Shown in pieces: positions 7,452 through 15,974 of a DNA stretch of 25,996 nt. The DNA comes from an uncultured Phascolarctobacterium sp. GTDB lineage: Bacteria; Bacillota; Negativicutes; Acidaminococcales; Acidaminococcaceae. Under the pieces are notes generated by a model. That model was not told the DNA's origin, ran no database searches, and worked only from the letters and a program-made list of their open reading frames with translations. A program made the translations under genes and the position numbers. Position 1 is the first letter of the stretch. Every line of letters begins with the position of its first letter. The DNA lies in the NCBI GenBank assembly GCA_900551335.1, contig URVO01000001.1, positions 1 to 25,996 on the forward strand, given 5' to 3'.

Positions 7452-9122
7452 ATGTTATCTGATATTGAAATTGCTCAACAAGCCAAAATGCAAAAAATCA
7501 CCGATGTAGCTGCAAAGCTGGGCATCGGCGAGGACGACATTGAATTATACGGCAAGTACAAGGCCAAGCTTTCCTATGACCTTATCCGTCGTGTAGAGGA
7601 GAAGCAGCCGGGCAAGCTGATTCTTGTAACCGCGATTACTCTGACTCCTGCCGGTGAAGGCAAGTCCACCACGACCGTTGGTCTGGCACAGGGCATGCAT
7701 AAGCTTGGCAAGCGTGTTATCGTGGCACTGCGTGAGCCTTCCCTCGGCCCCTGCATGGGCATCAAGGGCGGCGCTGCCGGCGGCGGCTATTCTCAGGTTG
7801 TGCCGATGGAGGACATCAACTTGCACTTTACCGGTGACTTCCATGCGATTACCTCTGCGCATATGCTGCTTTCCGCAATGCTCGACAACCACATCCAGCA
7901 GGGTAACGTGCTCAACATTGACCCGCGCCGCATCGTTTGGAAACGCGTTGTCGATATGAACGACCGCGAGCTGCGCAACATCGTTGTCGGTCTGGGCGGC
8001 AAGGCTCATGGCGTACCGCGTCAGGATGGCTTCGACATCACCGTTGCTTCCGAGGTTATGGCGATTCTCTGTCTGGCAAGCAACCTGCATGACCTCAAGG
8101 AGCGTCTGGCTAAAATCATCGTTGCCTATGATTACAGCGGCAAGCCTGTTACCGCAGGCCAGATTAAGGCACACGGCGCTATGGCAGCTCTCCTGAAGGA
8201 CGCTATCAAGCCGAACCTGGTACAGACGCTGGAGAATGTTCCGGCTATTATCCATGGCGGACCGTTCGCTAACATCGCTCATGGCTGCAACAGCGTAATG
8301 GCAACCAGAACTGCTATGCGCGTTGCTGATTATACAATTACCGAGGCAGGCTTCGGTGCTGACCTCGGCGCAGAAAAATTCTTCGATATCAAATGCCGTT
8401 ATGCAGGCCTCAAGCCTGATGCCGCAGTTATCGTAGCTACCGTGCGTGCGCTGAAAATGCATGGCGGTGTGCCGAAAACTGAGCTGACCACGCCGAACGT
8501 GGAGGCAGTCAAGAAGGGCCTTGTAAATCTGGAGAAGCATATCGAGAACGTGAAGAAATTCGGCGTGCCTGTTGTTGTTGCTATCAATATCTTCGCTCAG
8601 GATACAGAAGAGGAGCTGGAGGCTGTACGCGTACACTGTGCTAAGCACGGCGTCAACGTTGCTCTCTCCGATGTTTTTGCCCGTGGCGGCGAAGGCGGCG
8701 TCGAGCTGGCGAAAGAGGTTATTGCACTGGCTGACAGCGGCAAGAGCGACTTCAAGCCTCTCTATGAGCTGGATATGCCGCTCAAGGCGAAGATTGAAAC
8801 CATCGCTAAAGAAATCTACGGCGCAGACGGCGTAAACTATACGAAGGAAGCAGACAAAGCGCTGAAGGAGTTTGAAGACCTGGGCTATGGCAAGCTGCCT
8901 GTCTGCATGGCAAAAACCCAATATTCCTTCTCCGATGACCCGGCACTTTTGGGCCGTCCCTCCGGCTTCAAGATTACCATCAGAAACTGCCGCATCTCCG
9001 CAGGTGCAGGCTTCATCGTTGTGCTGACCGGCGACGTTATGACGATGCCCGGCCTGCCGAAGGTTCCTGCTGCTGAAAAGATTGACGTATCTGATGATGG
9101 CGTTATCAGCGGCCTGTTCTAA
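7452..9122 (+). CDS. fhs: Formate-tetrahydrofolate ligase
   Basis: Fhs makes 10-formyl-THF from formate, THF and ATP, feeding one-carbon units to purine synthesis and formyl-Met. The P-loop [10 protein letters not shown] is at residues 65-74, and the protein has the standard length of 556 residues with strong similarity throughout to bacterial formyl-THF synthetases (for example [19 protein letters not shown] near 94). A GAGGAGG precedes the ATG. Codon use is more biased than in its neighbours, suggesting high expression. The 101-base gap after the PBP gene has a TATACT box (7363) but no good -35 and no structure I can name as a riboswitch. folD follows, giving a C1-folate unit. Confidence 0.97.
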   Translation: MLSDIEIAQQAKMQKITDVAAKLGIGEDDIELYGKYKAKLSYDLIRRVEEKQPGKLILVTAITLTPAGEGKSTTTVGLAQGMHKLGKRVIVALREPSLGPCMGIKGGAAGGGYSQVVPMEDINLHFTGDFHAITSAHMLLSAMLDNHIQQGNVLNIDPRRIVWKRVVDMNDRELRNIVVGLGGKAHGVPRQDGFDITVASEVMAILCLASNLHDLKERLAKIIVAYDYSGKPVTAGQIKAHGAMAALLKDAIKPNLVQTLENVPAIIHGGPFANIAHGCNSVMATRTAMRVADYTITEAGFGADLGAEKFFDIKCRYAGLKPDAAVIVATVRALKMHGGVPKTELTTPNVEAVKKGLVNLEKHIENVKKFGVPVVVAINIFAQDTEEELEAVRVHCAKHGVNVALSDVFARGGEGGVELAKEVIALADSGKSDFKPLYELDMPLKAKIETIAKEIYGADGVNYTKEADKALKEFEDLGYGKLPVCMAKTQYSFSDDPALLGRPSGFKITIRNCRISAGAGFIVVLTGDVMTMPGLPKVPAAEKIDVSDDGVISGLF

Positions 9123-9125
9123 AGC

Positions 9126-9152
9126 CCAAAGAGGCGCATGACGTGCCTTTGG
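9126..9152 (+). promoter_or_regulatory. Intercistronic hairpin between fhs and folD
   Basis: CCAAA and GGC (9126-9135) pair with GCC and TTTGG (9145-9152) around a nine-base loop, with a two-base bulge. No U-run follows, so it is not a normal terminator. It could set the relative fhs and folD mRNA levels by stability or processing. Confidence 0.4.
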
Positions 9153-9189
9153 AGAATTTATAAGTATTTTGTTTTATGAGGTGAATTCA

Positions 9190-10020
9190 ATGGACACAAT
9201 TATCATGAGGGGTAAGCCTGTCGCTGATGCCTACCGTGAGGCTATTTCCAAAAAAATTACAGAAGCAAAGGAACGAGGCCTTCTTGTAACATTAGCTATC
9301 ATAGTTGTCGGAGATGATCCGGCATCGCATGTATATAAGGACAGACTGGTCAAGCTGATTGAAAGCCTGGGCGGTGCAGCAAAGGTTATACTTATGCCTG
9401 CCGAAACGCCGGAGGCTGAGGTCATCAGCACTATCAAAAAACTGAACCGTAATCGTTATGTCAGCGGCATTATGCCGATGATGCCGATGCCGAAGCACAT
9501 CAACGGTGACAATGTGGGGGCAGCCATCTCTCCCAACAAGGATGTGGACTGCCTGAATCCGCAGAACATCGGTGATGTCTTCATGGGCCGCAGCCGCTTT
9601 GCTGCCTGCACTCCGCGTGCCTGCATGGCGACGCTGGAGCATTACGGCATTGAGCTGGAGGGCAAACGAGTAGCCGTTATTGGCCGCAGTAACGTTGTCG
9701 GCAAGCCTGTCAGCGTACTGCTGCTGCAAAAGAACGCTACCCCGACCATCTGCCATTCGCGCACCAAGAATCTGCCGGAGATTTTACAGGATGCAGATAT
9801 CATCGTGGCGGCGCTGGGCAAGCCCTGCTTCGTTAAGCCGGAGATGGTCAAGGAGGGCGTGGTAATTGTTGACGTGGGCATCAACGCTGTGGACGGCAAG
9901 CTCGTGGGCGACGTTGACCCGGCAGTAGAAGCCAAGGCCAGCGCCTTTACGCCTGTTCCAGGCGGTATCGGCGTAGTTAGCAACATGATGCTTATGGAGT
10001 GCCTGACGCGTCATCTGTAA
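9190..10020 (+). CDS. folD: Methylenetetrahydrofolate dehydrogenase of the FolD family, cyclohydrolase residues not conserved
   Basis: FolD proteins oxidise 5,10-methylene-THF with NAD(P)+ and usually also hydrolyse the product. This 276-residue protein has the nucleotide-binding segment V-A-V-I-G-R-S-N-V-V-G-K-P, the folate-site Asp121 in D-K-D-V-D, and the C-terminal T-P-V-P-G-G-I-G. Tyr49 matches E. coli Tyr50, but the residue four further on, Lys54 in E. coli, is Leu53 here, and the conserved Gln98 of V-Q-L-P-L-P is Met98 in P-M-M-P-M-P. Those residues are needed for cyclohydrolase activity. The pattern resembles the clostridial FolD branch, where a separate FchA supplies that step. I chose the ATG at 9190 because GAGGTG lies six bases before it; the frame also runs up to a TTG at 9169. 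It follows fhs. Confidence 0.92.
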   Translation: MDTIIMRGKPVADAYREAISKKITEAKERGLLVTLAIIVVGDDPASHVYKDRLVKLIESLGGAAKVILMPAETPEAEVISTIKKLNRNRYVSGIMPMMPMPKHINGDNVGAAISPNKDVDCLNPQNIGDVFMGRSRFAACTPRACMATLEHYGIELEGKRVAVIGRSNVVGKPVSVLLLQKNATPTICHSRTKNLPEILQDADIIVAALGKPCFVKPEMVKEGVVIVDVGINAVDGKLVGDVDPAVEAKASAFTPVPGGIGVVSNMMLMECLTRHL

Positions 10021-10059
10021 AATGCTTGCATAATATCAGCTATTGCGTGGTAGATATTT

Positions 10060-10488
10060 ATGAAATATTTATGGTTTTTTCTTGCGTGCCTGCTGCTGGC
10101 AGTGATTTATTACAATTCGTCGTTGCCGCTGCGTCAGTCCTCACAGCTCAGCGGCTGGGCGACGGCGCTGGCGCAGCTGCTGGCAAGCCATCTTGATGTG
10201 CAGCTCGTGGGCAATACGGAGCATCATATCCGCAAGCTGGCGCATTTTCTGGAGTTTGCGCTGCTGGGGCTTTTGCTGTGCCGCAGCTTCAGCGCGTTTG
10301 GCGTGAAGAACTTTACAGCGACCGGCTATATTCTGTTTTTGGGTCTCTTGGCGGCGGTGGTGGATGAATACATCCAGAGCTTTTCGCCGGGACGAGGCAG
10401 CATGGTCAAGGATGTACTGCTGGACTTTAGCGGCGTGTTCTGCGCGTGGCTGGAGTACCGCATTTGGCAGTGGGGCGCGAGAAGATAA
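10060..10488 (+). CDS. VanZ-like family membrane protein
   Basis: The 142-residue protein has an N-terminal membrane segment (residues 4-18) and about three more. It shows the conserved VanZ-family features: H-H-I-R-K-L-A-H-F-L-E-F-A-L-L-G at about 55-70 and D-E-Y-I-Q-S-F-S-P-G-R-G with K-D-V-L-L-D-F-S-G at about 105-127. VanZ itself raises teicoplanin resistance, but most chromosomal homologues have no assigned role and no van genes are nearby. It starts 39 bases after folD, with only a weak GTGG ribosome binding site, and ends before a strong terminator. It therefore looks like the last gene of the fhs-folD transcript. Confidence 0.85.
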   Translation: MKYLWFFLACLLLAVIYYNSSLPLRQSSQLSGWATALAQLLASHLDVQLVGNTEHHIRKLAHFLEFALLGLLLCRSFSAFGVKNFTATGYILFLGLLAAVVDEYIQSFSPGRGSMVKDVLLDFSGVFCAWLEYRIWQWGARR

Positions 10489-10500
10489 GTGGAAATTAAG

Positions 10501-10542
10501 GGCTGCAGTCTTATGCCTGAGGGCAGGGACTGCAGCCTTTTT
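10501..10542 (+). terminator. Strong intrinsic terminator after the VanZ-like gene
   Basis: GGCTGCAGTC and GACTGCAGCC form a perfect ten-base stem with a 17-base loop, followed directly by TTTTT. Confidence 0.93.
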
Positions 10543-10594
10543 GCGCTGGGGGAGTTTTTTCAGGTTCGCTTAGCAATAAACTCTCCTTCCCCTC

Positions 10595-10623
10595 TTGCAC
10601 TCTTTGTTATCCTGTGCTATAAT
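10595..10623 (+). promoter_or_regulatory. bioB promoter
   Basis: TTGCAC (10595-10600), a 17-base spacer and a perfect TATAAT (10618-10623). The expected start of transcription near 10630 falls within the GTTAAC repeats described next, so a bound repressor would block it. Confidence 0.65.
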
Positions 10624-10626
10624 CAT

Positions 10627-10672
10627 GGTTAACAACTGGTTAACGTAAACACAAAGCAGGTTGACGTTAACC
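10627..10672 (+). promoter_or_regulatory. Operator-like dyad upstream of bioB (possible BirA-type biotin operator)
   Basis: GGTTAACGTAAAC (10638-10650) and GTTGACGTTAACC (10660-10672) are inverted 13-base arms with one mismatch and a nine-base spacer. A third GGTTAAC (10627-10633) lies one helical turn upstream. The position over the transcription start fits a repressor site. Biotin operators bound by BirA in Bacillota also contain GTTAAC-like half-sites, but the arrangement here is not identical, so the BirA link is an inference. Confidence 0.55.
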
Positions 10673-10730
10673 CTCTTTTTTGGAGCATAAACATACTTAG
10701 TAGATAGGTATTCATTACAGGAGGAGAAGT

Positions 10731-11753
10731 ATGATGGACCCGAAGAAATTAGCACAGGAGATTATTGACGGTAGAAGATTGACGCGCGAGGATGACCTCA
10801 AGGCGTTTTTGACCTGCGATTTGCAGGCGCTCTGCGAAGGTGCAGACAAGATTCGCGAGCATTTTTGCGGTGCGCGCGTTGATTTGTGTTCGATTATCAA
10901 TGGCCGCAGCGGACGCTGTCCTGAGAACTGCAAGTTCTGCGCCCAGTCTGCGCATAACCATACTGACTGCGAGGTGTACAGCTTTCTGCCTAAGAAGGAG
11001 ATTGTGGACCTGGCGCGTCTGAATCAGCAGGAGGGCGTACACCGCTTTTCCATTGTTACGGCTGGCAAGGCACTGACGGGCGAGGAGTTCGATAAGGCGA
11101 TTCACGCTTATGAGACGATGCATCGCGAGCTTAAAATCGACCTGTGCGCTTCTATGGGCTTTTTATCTCGCGAGCAGCTGCACCGTCTGCATGAGGCTGG
11201 CGTGACGAGCTATCATCATAACATCGAAACCTCGGAGCGCAACTTCCCCAATATTTGCACGACGCATACCTATGCCATGAAAATCAACACGCTGAAGATG
11301 GTGAAGGAGGAGGGCATGTGTGCCTGCTCCGGCGGCATTATCGGCATGGGCGAAACCTGGGAGGATCGTCTGGACATGGCCATCAGCCTGGCAGAGCTGG
11401 GCATTGACTCCATTCCGCTGAATGCACTGATGCCGATTCCGGGTACGCCGCTTGCACATCTGCCGCGTTTGAGCGAGGACGATATCCTGCGCACTGTGGC
11501 CTTCTTCCGCTATATCAATCCGCTGGCGAATATCCGCCTTGGTGCAGGCCGTGCACTGCTCACGAACGATGGCGAGAGCGCCTTCAAGGCTGGCGCTTCA
11601 GCTACGATTACCGGCAATATGCTGACGACTGTGGCCTGCGCGACGATTCGCAGCGACCGCAAGATGCTCAACCATATGGGCCGCGATATTAAGCCGGAAT
11701 ATATGACAGACGCGGAGACCGCCGCTATTGATGCGCGGGCGGAGCTGGCTTAA
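10731..11753 (+). CDS. bioB: Biotin synthase, anaerobe-type
   Basis: BioB is a radical SAM enzyme that inserts sulfur into dethiobiotin. The radical SAM cluster motif is C63-x3-C67-x2-C70 in C-P-E-N-C-K-F-C. Of the auxiliary-cluster ligands known in E. coli (C97, C128, C188, R260), the last three are present as C139, C199 and R269, but the first is Ser107 in R-F-S-I-V-T-A-G. This substitution fits the branch of BioB found in obligate anaerobes. The 340-residue length is normal. AGGAGG at 10719-10724 supports the ATG at 10731; a second ATG follows directly. The gene stands alone between two terminators, with no other bio genes in view, and has its own promoter and dyad operator. Confidence 0.94.
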   Translation: MMDPKKLAQEIIDGRRLTREDDLKAFLTCDLQALCEGADKIREHFCGARVDLCSIINGRSGRCPENCKFCAQSAHNHTDCEVYSFLPKKEIVDLARLNQQEGVHRFSIVTAGKALTGEEFDKAIHAYETMHRELKIDLCASMGFLSREQLHRLHEAGVTSYHHNIETSERNFPNICTTHTYAMKINTLKMVKEEGMCACSGGIIGMGETWEDRLDMAISLAELGIDSIPLNALMPIPGTPLAHLPRLSEDDILRTVAFFRYINPLANIRLGAGRALLTNDGESAFKAGASATITGNMLTTVACATIRSDRKMLNHMGRDIKPEYMTDAETAAIDARAELA

Positions 11754-11770
11754 TCAGTAAAAATATGTAA

Positions 11771-11814
11771 GGACTGCTGCACTCTTTCTTGGCGAAGACT
11801 GTGGCAGTCTTTTT
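11771..11814 (+). terminator. Intrinsic terminator after bioB
   Basis: GACTGCTGCA (11772-11781) pairs with TGTGGCAGTC (11800-11809), ten pairs including two G-U, followed by TTTTT. Confidence 0.85.
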
Positions 11815-11852
11815 AATTTAACTTTAGTTAAGAATTTTATCTTAATTTTAAC

Positions 11853-11881
11853 TTGTGTAGATTTTCATTGTGAGCTATAAT
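11853..11881 (+). promoter_or_regulatory. Promoter for the hybrid histidine kinase and Hpt genes
   Basis: TTGTGT (11853-11858), a 17-base spacer and a perfect TATAAT (11876-11881), in an AT-rich stretch 61 bases before the kinase start. Confidence 0.65.
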
Positions 11882-11942
11882 AATGAGTGAGGCTTTTTAG
11901 AAGATACAGTTGTCTTCATATGGACGAATGGTGGAGGGTAGG

Positions 11943-14450
11943 ATGGACTTAAAGATTTTTCAGAAGAAGTTTAAGGTCTCGCTGTTCAGCATGATGGTCT
12001 TTGCCTTCTTCTTACTAGTAGCAATGATAAGCCTGTACGTAGTCCGCGATAAAATACTAGAAAATTCGCATATTATGGGCCGTGAGTTGGCTGCGCATTT
12101 TGCAGTGAAGGAGACTGCCCGCCTCAAGGGGCAGGAGATGCTGCTGCGCAGTGCTGCCCAGAGCATGGCGAGGATGCAGCAGATGAAGCCGGATATGAGC
12201 GATGCGGAGCTGGAGTCAGCGCTGCGTCATTTTACGGAATATATGCAGCGTAATGCCGAGGTGGAGCGCTTCGATATGTGTGCTGTTATCAATGGCCGCC
12301 TTGTGGGCGGACGCAGCAGTGAGCAGAAGGTGGATGTGAACAGCCTGCGCTGGTATCAGGCGGCGCTGCAGAATAATAATGAGGTTGCCTATACGAATCT
12401 TTATCAATATGGCAAGAGCAATGAGCGCGTGCTGACGATGGCGGTGCGTTTTGGTGCTGCTGATGTGCTGGCGATGAATGTTTATCCTGAACGGCTGAAC
12501 ATGCTGCTGCTGGATAAACAGATGCCGCAGCATAGCTATTATTATCTCTGCGACCCGAACGGCAATATCATGTTTACGATTAATGACCGCGATATGACGA
12601 TTGAGGCGCAGCAGCCTTATGTAGATAAAATTTTTGAGGAAATCCGCCGCGGCGATTCAGATAAGGTGCAGTATATCACCGATTATGATGGCGAGAAGCG
12701 CTGCGTTTATTATACGGTGTCGAATACTGGCTGGATTTCTATAGTGACGATACCCTATGCTGACCTTTTGGGTGATTATAAGAGCCTGATGTACTGGTTC
12801 GCGCTGACGCTGGCGATATTCCTGCTGCTGGTCGGCGGCCTGGCGCTGCGTGAGCGCTCGCTGAACAAGCAGGTGGAGGAGTTTGTCGAGGTTACGCGTG
12901 TCATGAGCCGCTCCTTCCTCGCTGTTTTCCGCGTGAATTATGTGACCAACAGGTATTATATGGTGAAGGCTGAGAATATCGGCTTCGACCCGGGTGCAGA
13001 GGGTAATTATGATGAGCTTTTGCAGCAGCTTGTGGGTTATGTAGAGCCGGAGGCGGCGGAGGAGTTTGCTGAGACCTTTGCCCGTGCAAATATCAAGGAG
13101 CTGGTGGAGCGCAATATCAACGACTTCGGCGGCGAGTTCCGCCAACGCTTGGGCAAGGAGTATAAATGGGTTAATGTGCGCTTGATGCGCGACGAGCTGC
13201 TGAAGCCGGACGAGGCGATTTTCTTCTACCGCGAGGTTGATGAGGAAAAGCAGAAGGAGCTGGAGCATATGCAGGTGACGGAGCATGCGCTGCGTGTGGC
13301 ACGTGAGAACGTGAAGTCACGCAACATGTTCTTCTCCGCAATGTCGCATGATATGCGTGCGCCGCTGAATGGCATTATCGGTATGGCCGAGCTGGCAGAG
13401 ATGCACAAGGATGACTGCGGCATGGTGTGCGATTATATCAAGAAAATCCGTTCCTCCGGCGAGCAGCTGCTGACCTTGATTAACGATATTCTGGATATGG
13501 CACGCCTTGACAACGCCAAGGTGGAGCATGTGCAGGAGACCTTCTCGCTGGCGAAGGTGGCGGGCGATATCGGCGATGTGTTCGCGGCGCAGGCCGAGCT
13601 GGAGCAAAAGTATTTTGAGCAGCAGCTTCTGCTTGATGAGAACGAGCTGGTGAGCGGCGATTTGCAGGGCCTGCAGCAGATATTGAATAATATTCTCTCG
13701 AACGCTGTGAAGTATACGCAGGCGCAGGGGCGCATCAGCTTCCTTGTGCGCAAGGAGCTGGGCGATGGCCGCCGCCGTCCGCAGTATACGTTCATCGTGA
13801 AGGATACCGGCTGCGGTATGTCGGAGAAGTTCCTTGAGAAAATCTTCAAGCCGTTTGAACGCGACAGCCGCTTTGGTGTGCCGAAGGTTGTGGGCACAGG
13901 CCTAGGCATGACGATTGTCAAGAGCCTTGTGGAGCGTCTGGAGGGCACGATTCATATCACGAGCCGCGTGGACGAGGGCACCTGCGTGATTATCTCGCTG
14001 CCGTTTAATGTGGCGAAGAACGCCGGAGAGCAGAAGACTGCTGTGCAGCCGAAGCTCAAGGACTTTGCAGGCTGCAGGGTGCTGGTGGCCGAGGATAACG
14101 ATATTAATATGGAGATTATCAGCGAGCTGCTGACGATGAACGGGCTGGAGGTTCTGCCTGCCGCCGACGGCCGCGCTGCTGTCGAGCTGTTCAAGCAGTC
14201 CGAGCCGGGCAGTATCAGCATGGTGCTCATGGATATGCAGATGCCGGAGCTGAACGGCTGCGAGGCAGCGCAAGCGATTCGCCGTCTGGAGCGCGCCGAT
14301 GCGCAGAGCGTGCCGATTTTGGCGCTGACGGGCAACGATGAGCCGGACGCTGTGGAGGCGGCGATGGCTGCCGGGATGAACGACTATATGATTAAGCCGC
14401 TGAAGATGAAGCTGCTGGCGCAGAAGATGGGCGAGTATTTGTCGCATTGA
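11943..14450 (+). CDS. Membrane-bound hybrid histidine kinase (sensor - kinase - receiver)
   Basis: Numbering is from the ATG at 11943, chosen because GGAGG ends five bases before it; the frame runs further up to a TTG. The first membrane helix (about residues 12-35) and second (about 284-302) enclose an external sensor region of about 250 residues that looks Cache-like. A PAS-like segment follows (about 325-435). The phosphoacceptor is His469 in S-A-M-S-H-D-M-R-A-P-L-N. The ATPase domain has N-A-V-K-Y, D-T-G-C-G-M and G-T-G-L-G-M. The receiver domain (about 711-835) has the acidic pair E-D, the phosphoacceptor Asp764 in L-M-D-M-Q-M-P, and Lys in I-K-P-L. A free Hpt protein follows, so the phosphate path is His-Asp-His. 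The ligand is unknown and no output regulator is in view. Confidence 0.93.
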   Translation: MDLKIFQKKFKVSLFSMMVFAFFLLVAMISLYVVRDKILENSHIMGRELAAHFAVKETARLKGQEMLLRSAAQSMARMQQMKPDMSDAELESALRHFTEYMQRNAEVERFDMCAVINGRLVGGRSSEQKVDVNSLRWYQAALQNNNEVAYTNLYQYGKSNERVLTMAVRFGAADVLAMNVYPERLNMLLLDKQMPQHSYYYLCDPNGNIMFTINDRDMTIEAQQPYVDKIFEEIRRGDSDKVQYITDYDGEKRCVYYTVSNTGWISIVTIPYADLLGDYKSLMYWFALTLAIFLLLVGGLALRERSLNKQVEEFVEVTRVMSRSFLAVFRVNYVTNRYYMVKAENIGFDPGAEGNYDELLQQLVGYVEPEAAEEFAETFARANIKELVERNINDFGGEFRQRLGKEYKWVNVRLMRDELLKPDEAIFFYREVDEEKQKELEHMQVTEHALRVARENVKSRNMFFSAMSHDMRAPLNGIIGMAELAEMHKDDCGMVCDYIKKIRSSGEQLLTLINDILDMARLDNAKVEHVQETFSLAKVAGDIGDVFAAQAELEQKYFEQQLLLDENELVSGDLQGLQQILNNILSNAVKYTQAQGRISFLVRKELGDGRRRPQYTFIVKDTGCGMSEKFLEKIFKPFERDSRFGVPKVVGTGLGMTIVKSLVERLEGTIHITSRVDEGTCVIISLPFNVAKNAGEQKTAVQPKLKDFAGCRVLVAEDNDINMEIISELLTMNGLEVLPAADGRAAVELFKQSEPGSISMVLMDMQMPELNGCEAAQAIRRLERADAQSVPILALTGNDEPDAVEAAMAAGMNDYMIKPLKMKLLAQKMGEYLSH

Positions 14451-14465
14451 GAGGAGGGCGAAGGA

Positions 14466-14828
14466 ATGCAGTTACAGGAGTTAAAAAATTATCTCGATAT
14501 AGATATTGCTGAAAGCCTTGAGGAGCGCTTTATGGATGAGGAGGCGTTTTACCTGCGCTTTCTGCGCAAGCTGCTGGTGACGCAGGACTTTGCGCTGCTG
14601 GAGCAGGCGGTAGCCGCAGGTGACTGGGCGGAGGCATTGCGCAAGGCGCATAACCTTAAGGGCGTGTGCGCTAATCTGGGGCTGAACTCTTTGAGCGGAC
14701 GCTTTGCTGCTATCGTGAAGCTATTGCGCAGCGATGGCTTTACGGCGGCGGAGGTGCGTGCGCTTTTGGCGGCGCTGCAGCCGGAGTGGGAGCGGACGCT
14801 GCTGTATATCGGCAAGGTTGAGGACTGA
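14466..14828 (+). CDS. Histidine phosphotransfer (Hpt) domain protein
   Basis: This 120-residue, mostly helical protein carries the Hpt motif A-H-N-L-K-G-V-C-A-N-L-G, with His62 as the expected phosphorylated residue. GAGGAGGG precedes the ATG. It begins 15 bases after the hybrid kinase stop and ends before a strong terminator, so it almost certainly takes phosphate from that kinase's receiver domain. Hpt domains usually sit inside the kinase (BarA, TorS); here it is a separate gene, as in yeast Ypd1-type relays. The final response regulator is not in the window. The N-terminal region (residues 1-30) is acidic and has no extra recognisable domain. Confidence 0.88.
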   Translation: MQLQELKNYLDIDIAESLEERFMDEEAFYLRFLRKLLVTQDFALLEQAVAAGDWAEALRKAHNLKGVCANLGLNSLSGRFAAIVKLLRSDGFTAAEVRALLAALQPEWERTLLYIGKVED

Positions 14829-14857
14829 GGCGCTTGTGCCTGAAATAATATGCATTG

Positions 14858-14889
14858 GAGCTGCTGTATTTTTTACGGCAGCTCTTTTT
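14858..14889 (+). terminator. Intrinsic terminator after the Hpt gene
   Basis: GAGCTGC plus GT pairs with AC plus GCAGCTC around a short T-rich loop, followed by TTTTT. It closes the kinase-Hpt transcript. Confidence 0.92.
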
Positions 14890-14904
14890 GCTTGCGTAAA
14901 TTTT

Positions 14905-14933
14905 TTGCTTTTAGAGGCTTTATGTAGTAAAAT
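14905..14933 (+). promoter_or_regulatory. Promoter for yybS-gdpP-rplI-dnaB
   Basis: TTGCTT (14905-14910), a 17-base spacer and TAAAAT (14928-14933), 40 bases before the yybS start and just past a terminator. Confidence 0.6.
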
Positions 14934-14972
14934 AATATATTGAAGAAATATACCTTTAAAGGAGGCTACCCT

Positions 14973-15938
14973 GTGATTCGTAAAACGTCCGCCATGGTAG
15001 AGGCTGGCATTCTCGCCGCTATTGCTATCGTTATGGCGTTGATTAGTATGTATGTGCCCGTGCTGGGCGCTTTTGTAAATTTCGTCTGGCCGCTGCCGAT
15101 TGTTATCTGCGGCTGCCGCCACGGCTTGAAGTGGAGCGTGATGACGCTCTTGGTGGCAACGATTATCGTGGCGATGATTATCAGTCCGATTAACGCCTTC
15201 TTCCTCGCCGCCATCTTCGGCCTTTTAGGCCTGATTCTGGGCGAGTGCATGCGCCGCCATCTGCCGCCGATGAAGCTGATGCTGTACGGCAGCATTGGTG
15301 CTGTTGTTGCGCTTGTTCTCAACATCGTGCTGAGCTTTTTGGTGCTGGGCATTGACCCGATTGAGATGATGTTTTCGTCCTTCCACCAGAGCCTTGAGCA
15401 GCTGGCAGTGTATTACCGCGAGCATGGCATGGGTGAGGACGAGATTAAGAAGATTATCGACGGCTATGCCGAGATGCTGCGCATGATGCGCATTATCATG
15501 CCGGGCGCCTTCCTGATGTGCGCGCCGCTGATGGCCTTCGTCAACTACATCTGCGCGAAGAAGATTCTTACGAAGCTGGGCGAAAGCTTCGAGGATTTCC
15601 CCGCCTTCACGATGCTGCAGGTGCCGGGCTGGGTGCTGTGGCCTTACGCCGCTTCGCTTTTGGCTGTGACCTATTTTTATCAGACGCAGCAGATTAACAC
15701 ATGGATGTATACGCTTTCTGTCAACGTGCAGACGGTGTGCAGCTTTGTGCTGGTTATGCAGGGCATCGTGCTGCTGTACTGGTTTGTCGATACGCATAAG
15801 AAGCCGCGCTGGTGGGCAAACATCGGCCTGATTCTGCTTTTCGCCGTACCGATTTTCTCGCAGATTATGGTTTATGTCGGGGCCTTTGATATTGTTTTTG
15901 ATTTTAGAAAGATTAGACCGCAGCGTTTGAGAAAATAA
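14973..15938 (+). CDS. yybS: YybS-like multi-pass membrane protein (DUF2232)
   Basis: This 321-residue protein has about eight hydrophobic segments and the DUF2232 pattern, starting M-V-E-A-G-I-L-A-A-I-A-I-V-M-A-L-I. A strong AAAGGAGG ends seven bases before a GTG at 14973, so I take GTG as the start; the frame extends upstream only to a TTG with no ribosome binding site. Its place directly before gdpP, rplI and dnaB is the conserved Bacillota order. The role is not established; the domain resembles membrane subunits of small-molecule transporters. A link to c-di-AMP turnover or cell-envelope physiology is inferred only from this gene order. It is followed by gdpP after 36 bases. Confidence 0.87.
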   Translation: MIRKTSAMVEAGILAAIAIVMALISMYVPVLGAFVNFVWPLPIVICGCRHGLKWSVMTLLVATIIVAMIISPINAFFLAAIFGLLGLILGECMRRHLPPMKLMLYGSIGAVVALVLNIVLSFLVLGIDPIEMMFSSFHQSLEQLAVYYREHGMGEDEIKKIIDGYAEMLRMMRIIMPGAFLMCAPLMAFVNYICAKKILTKLGESFEDFPAFTMLQVPGWVLWPYAASLLAVTYFYQTQQINTWMYTLSVNVQTVCSFVLVMQGIVLLYWFVDTHKKPRWWANIGLILLFAVPIFSQIMVYVGAFDIVFDFRKIRPQRLRK

Positions 15939-15974
15939 GCCTGCTCAGGTGCCGCTGCGTGTGAGGTGAAAGCT

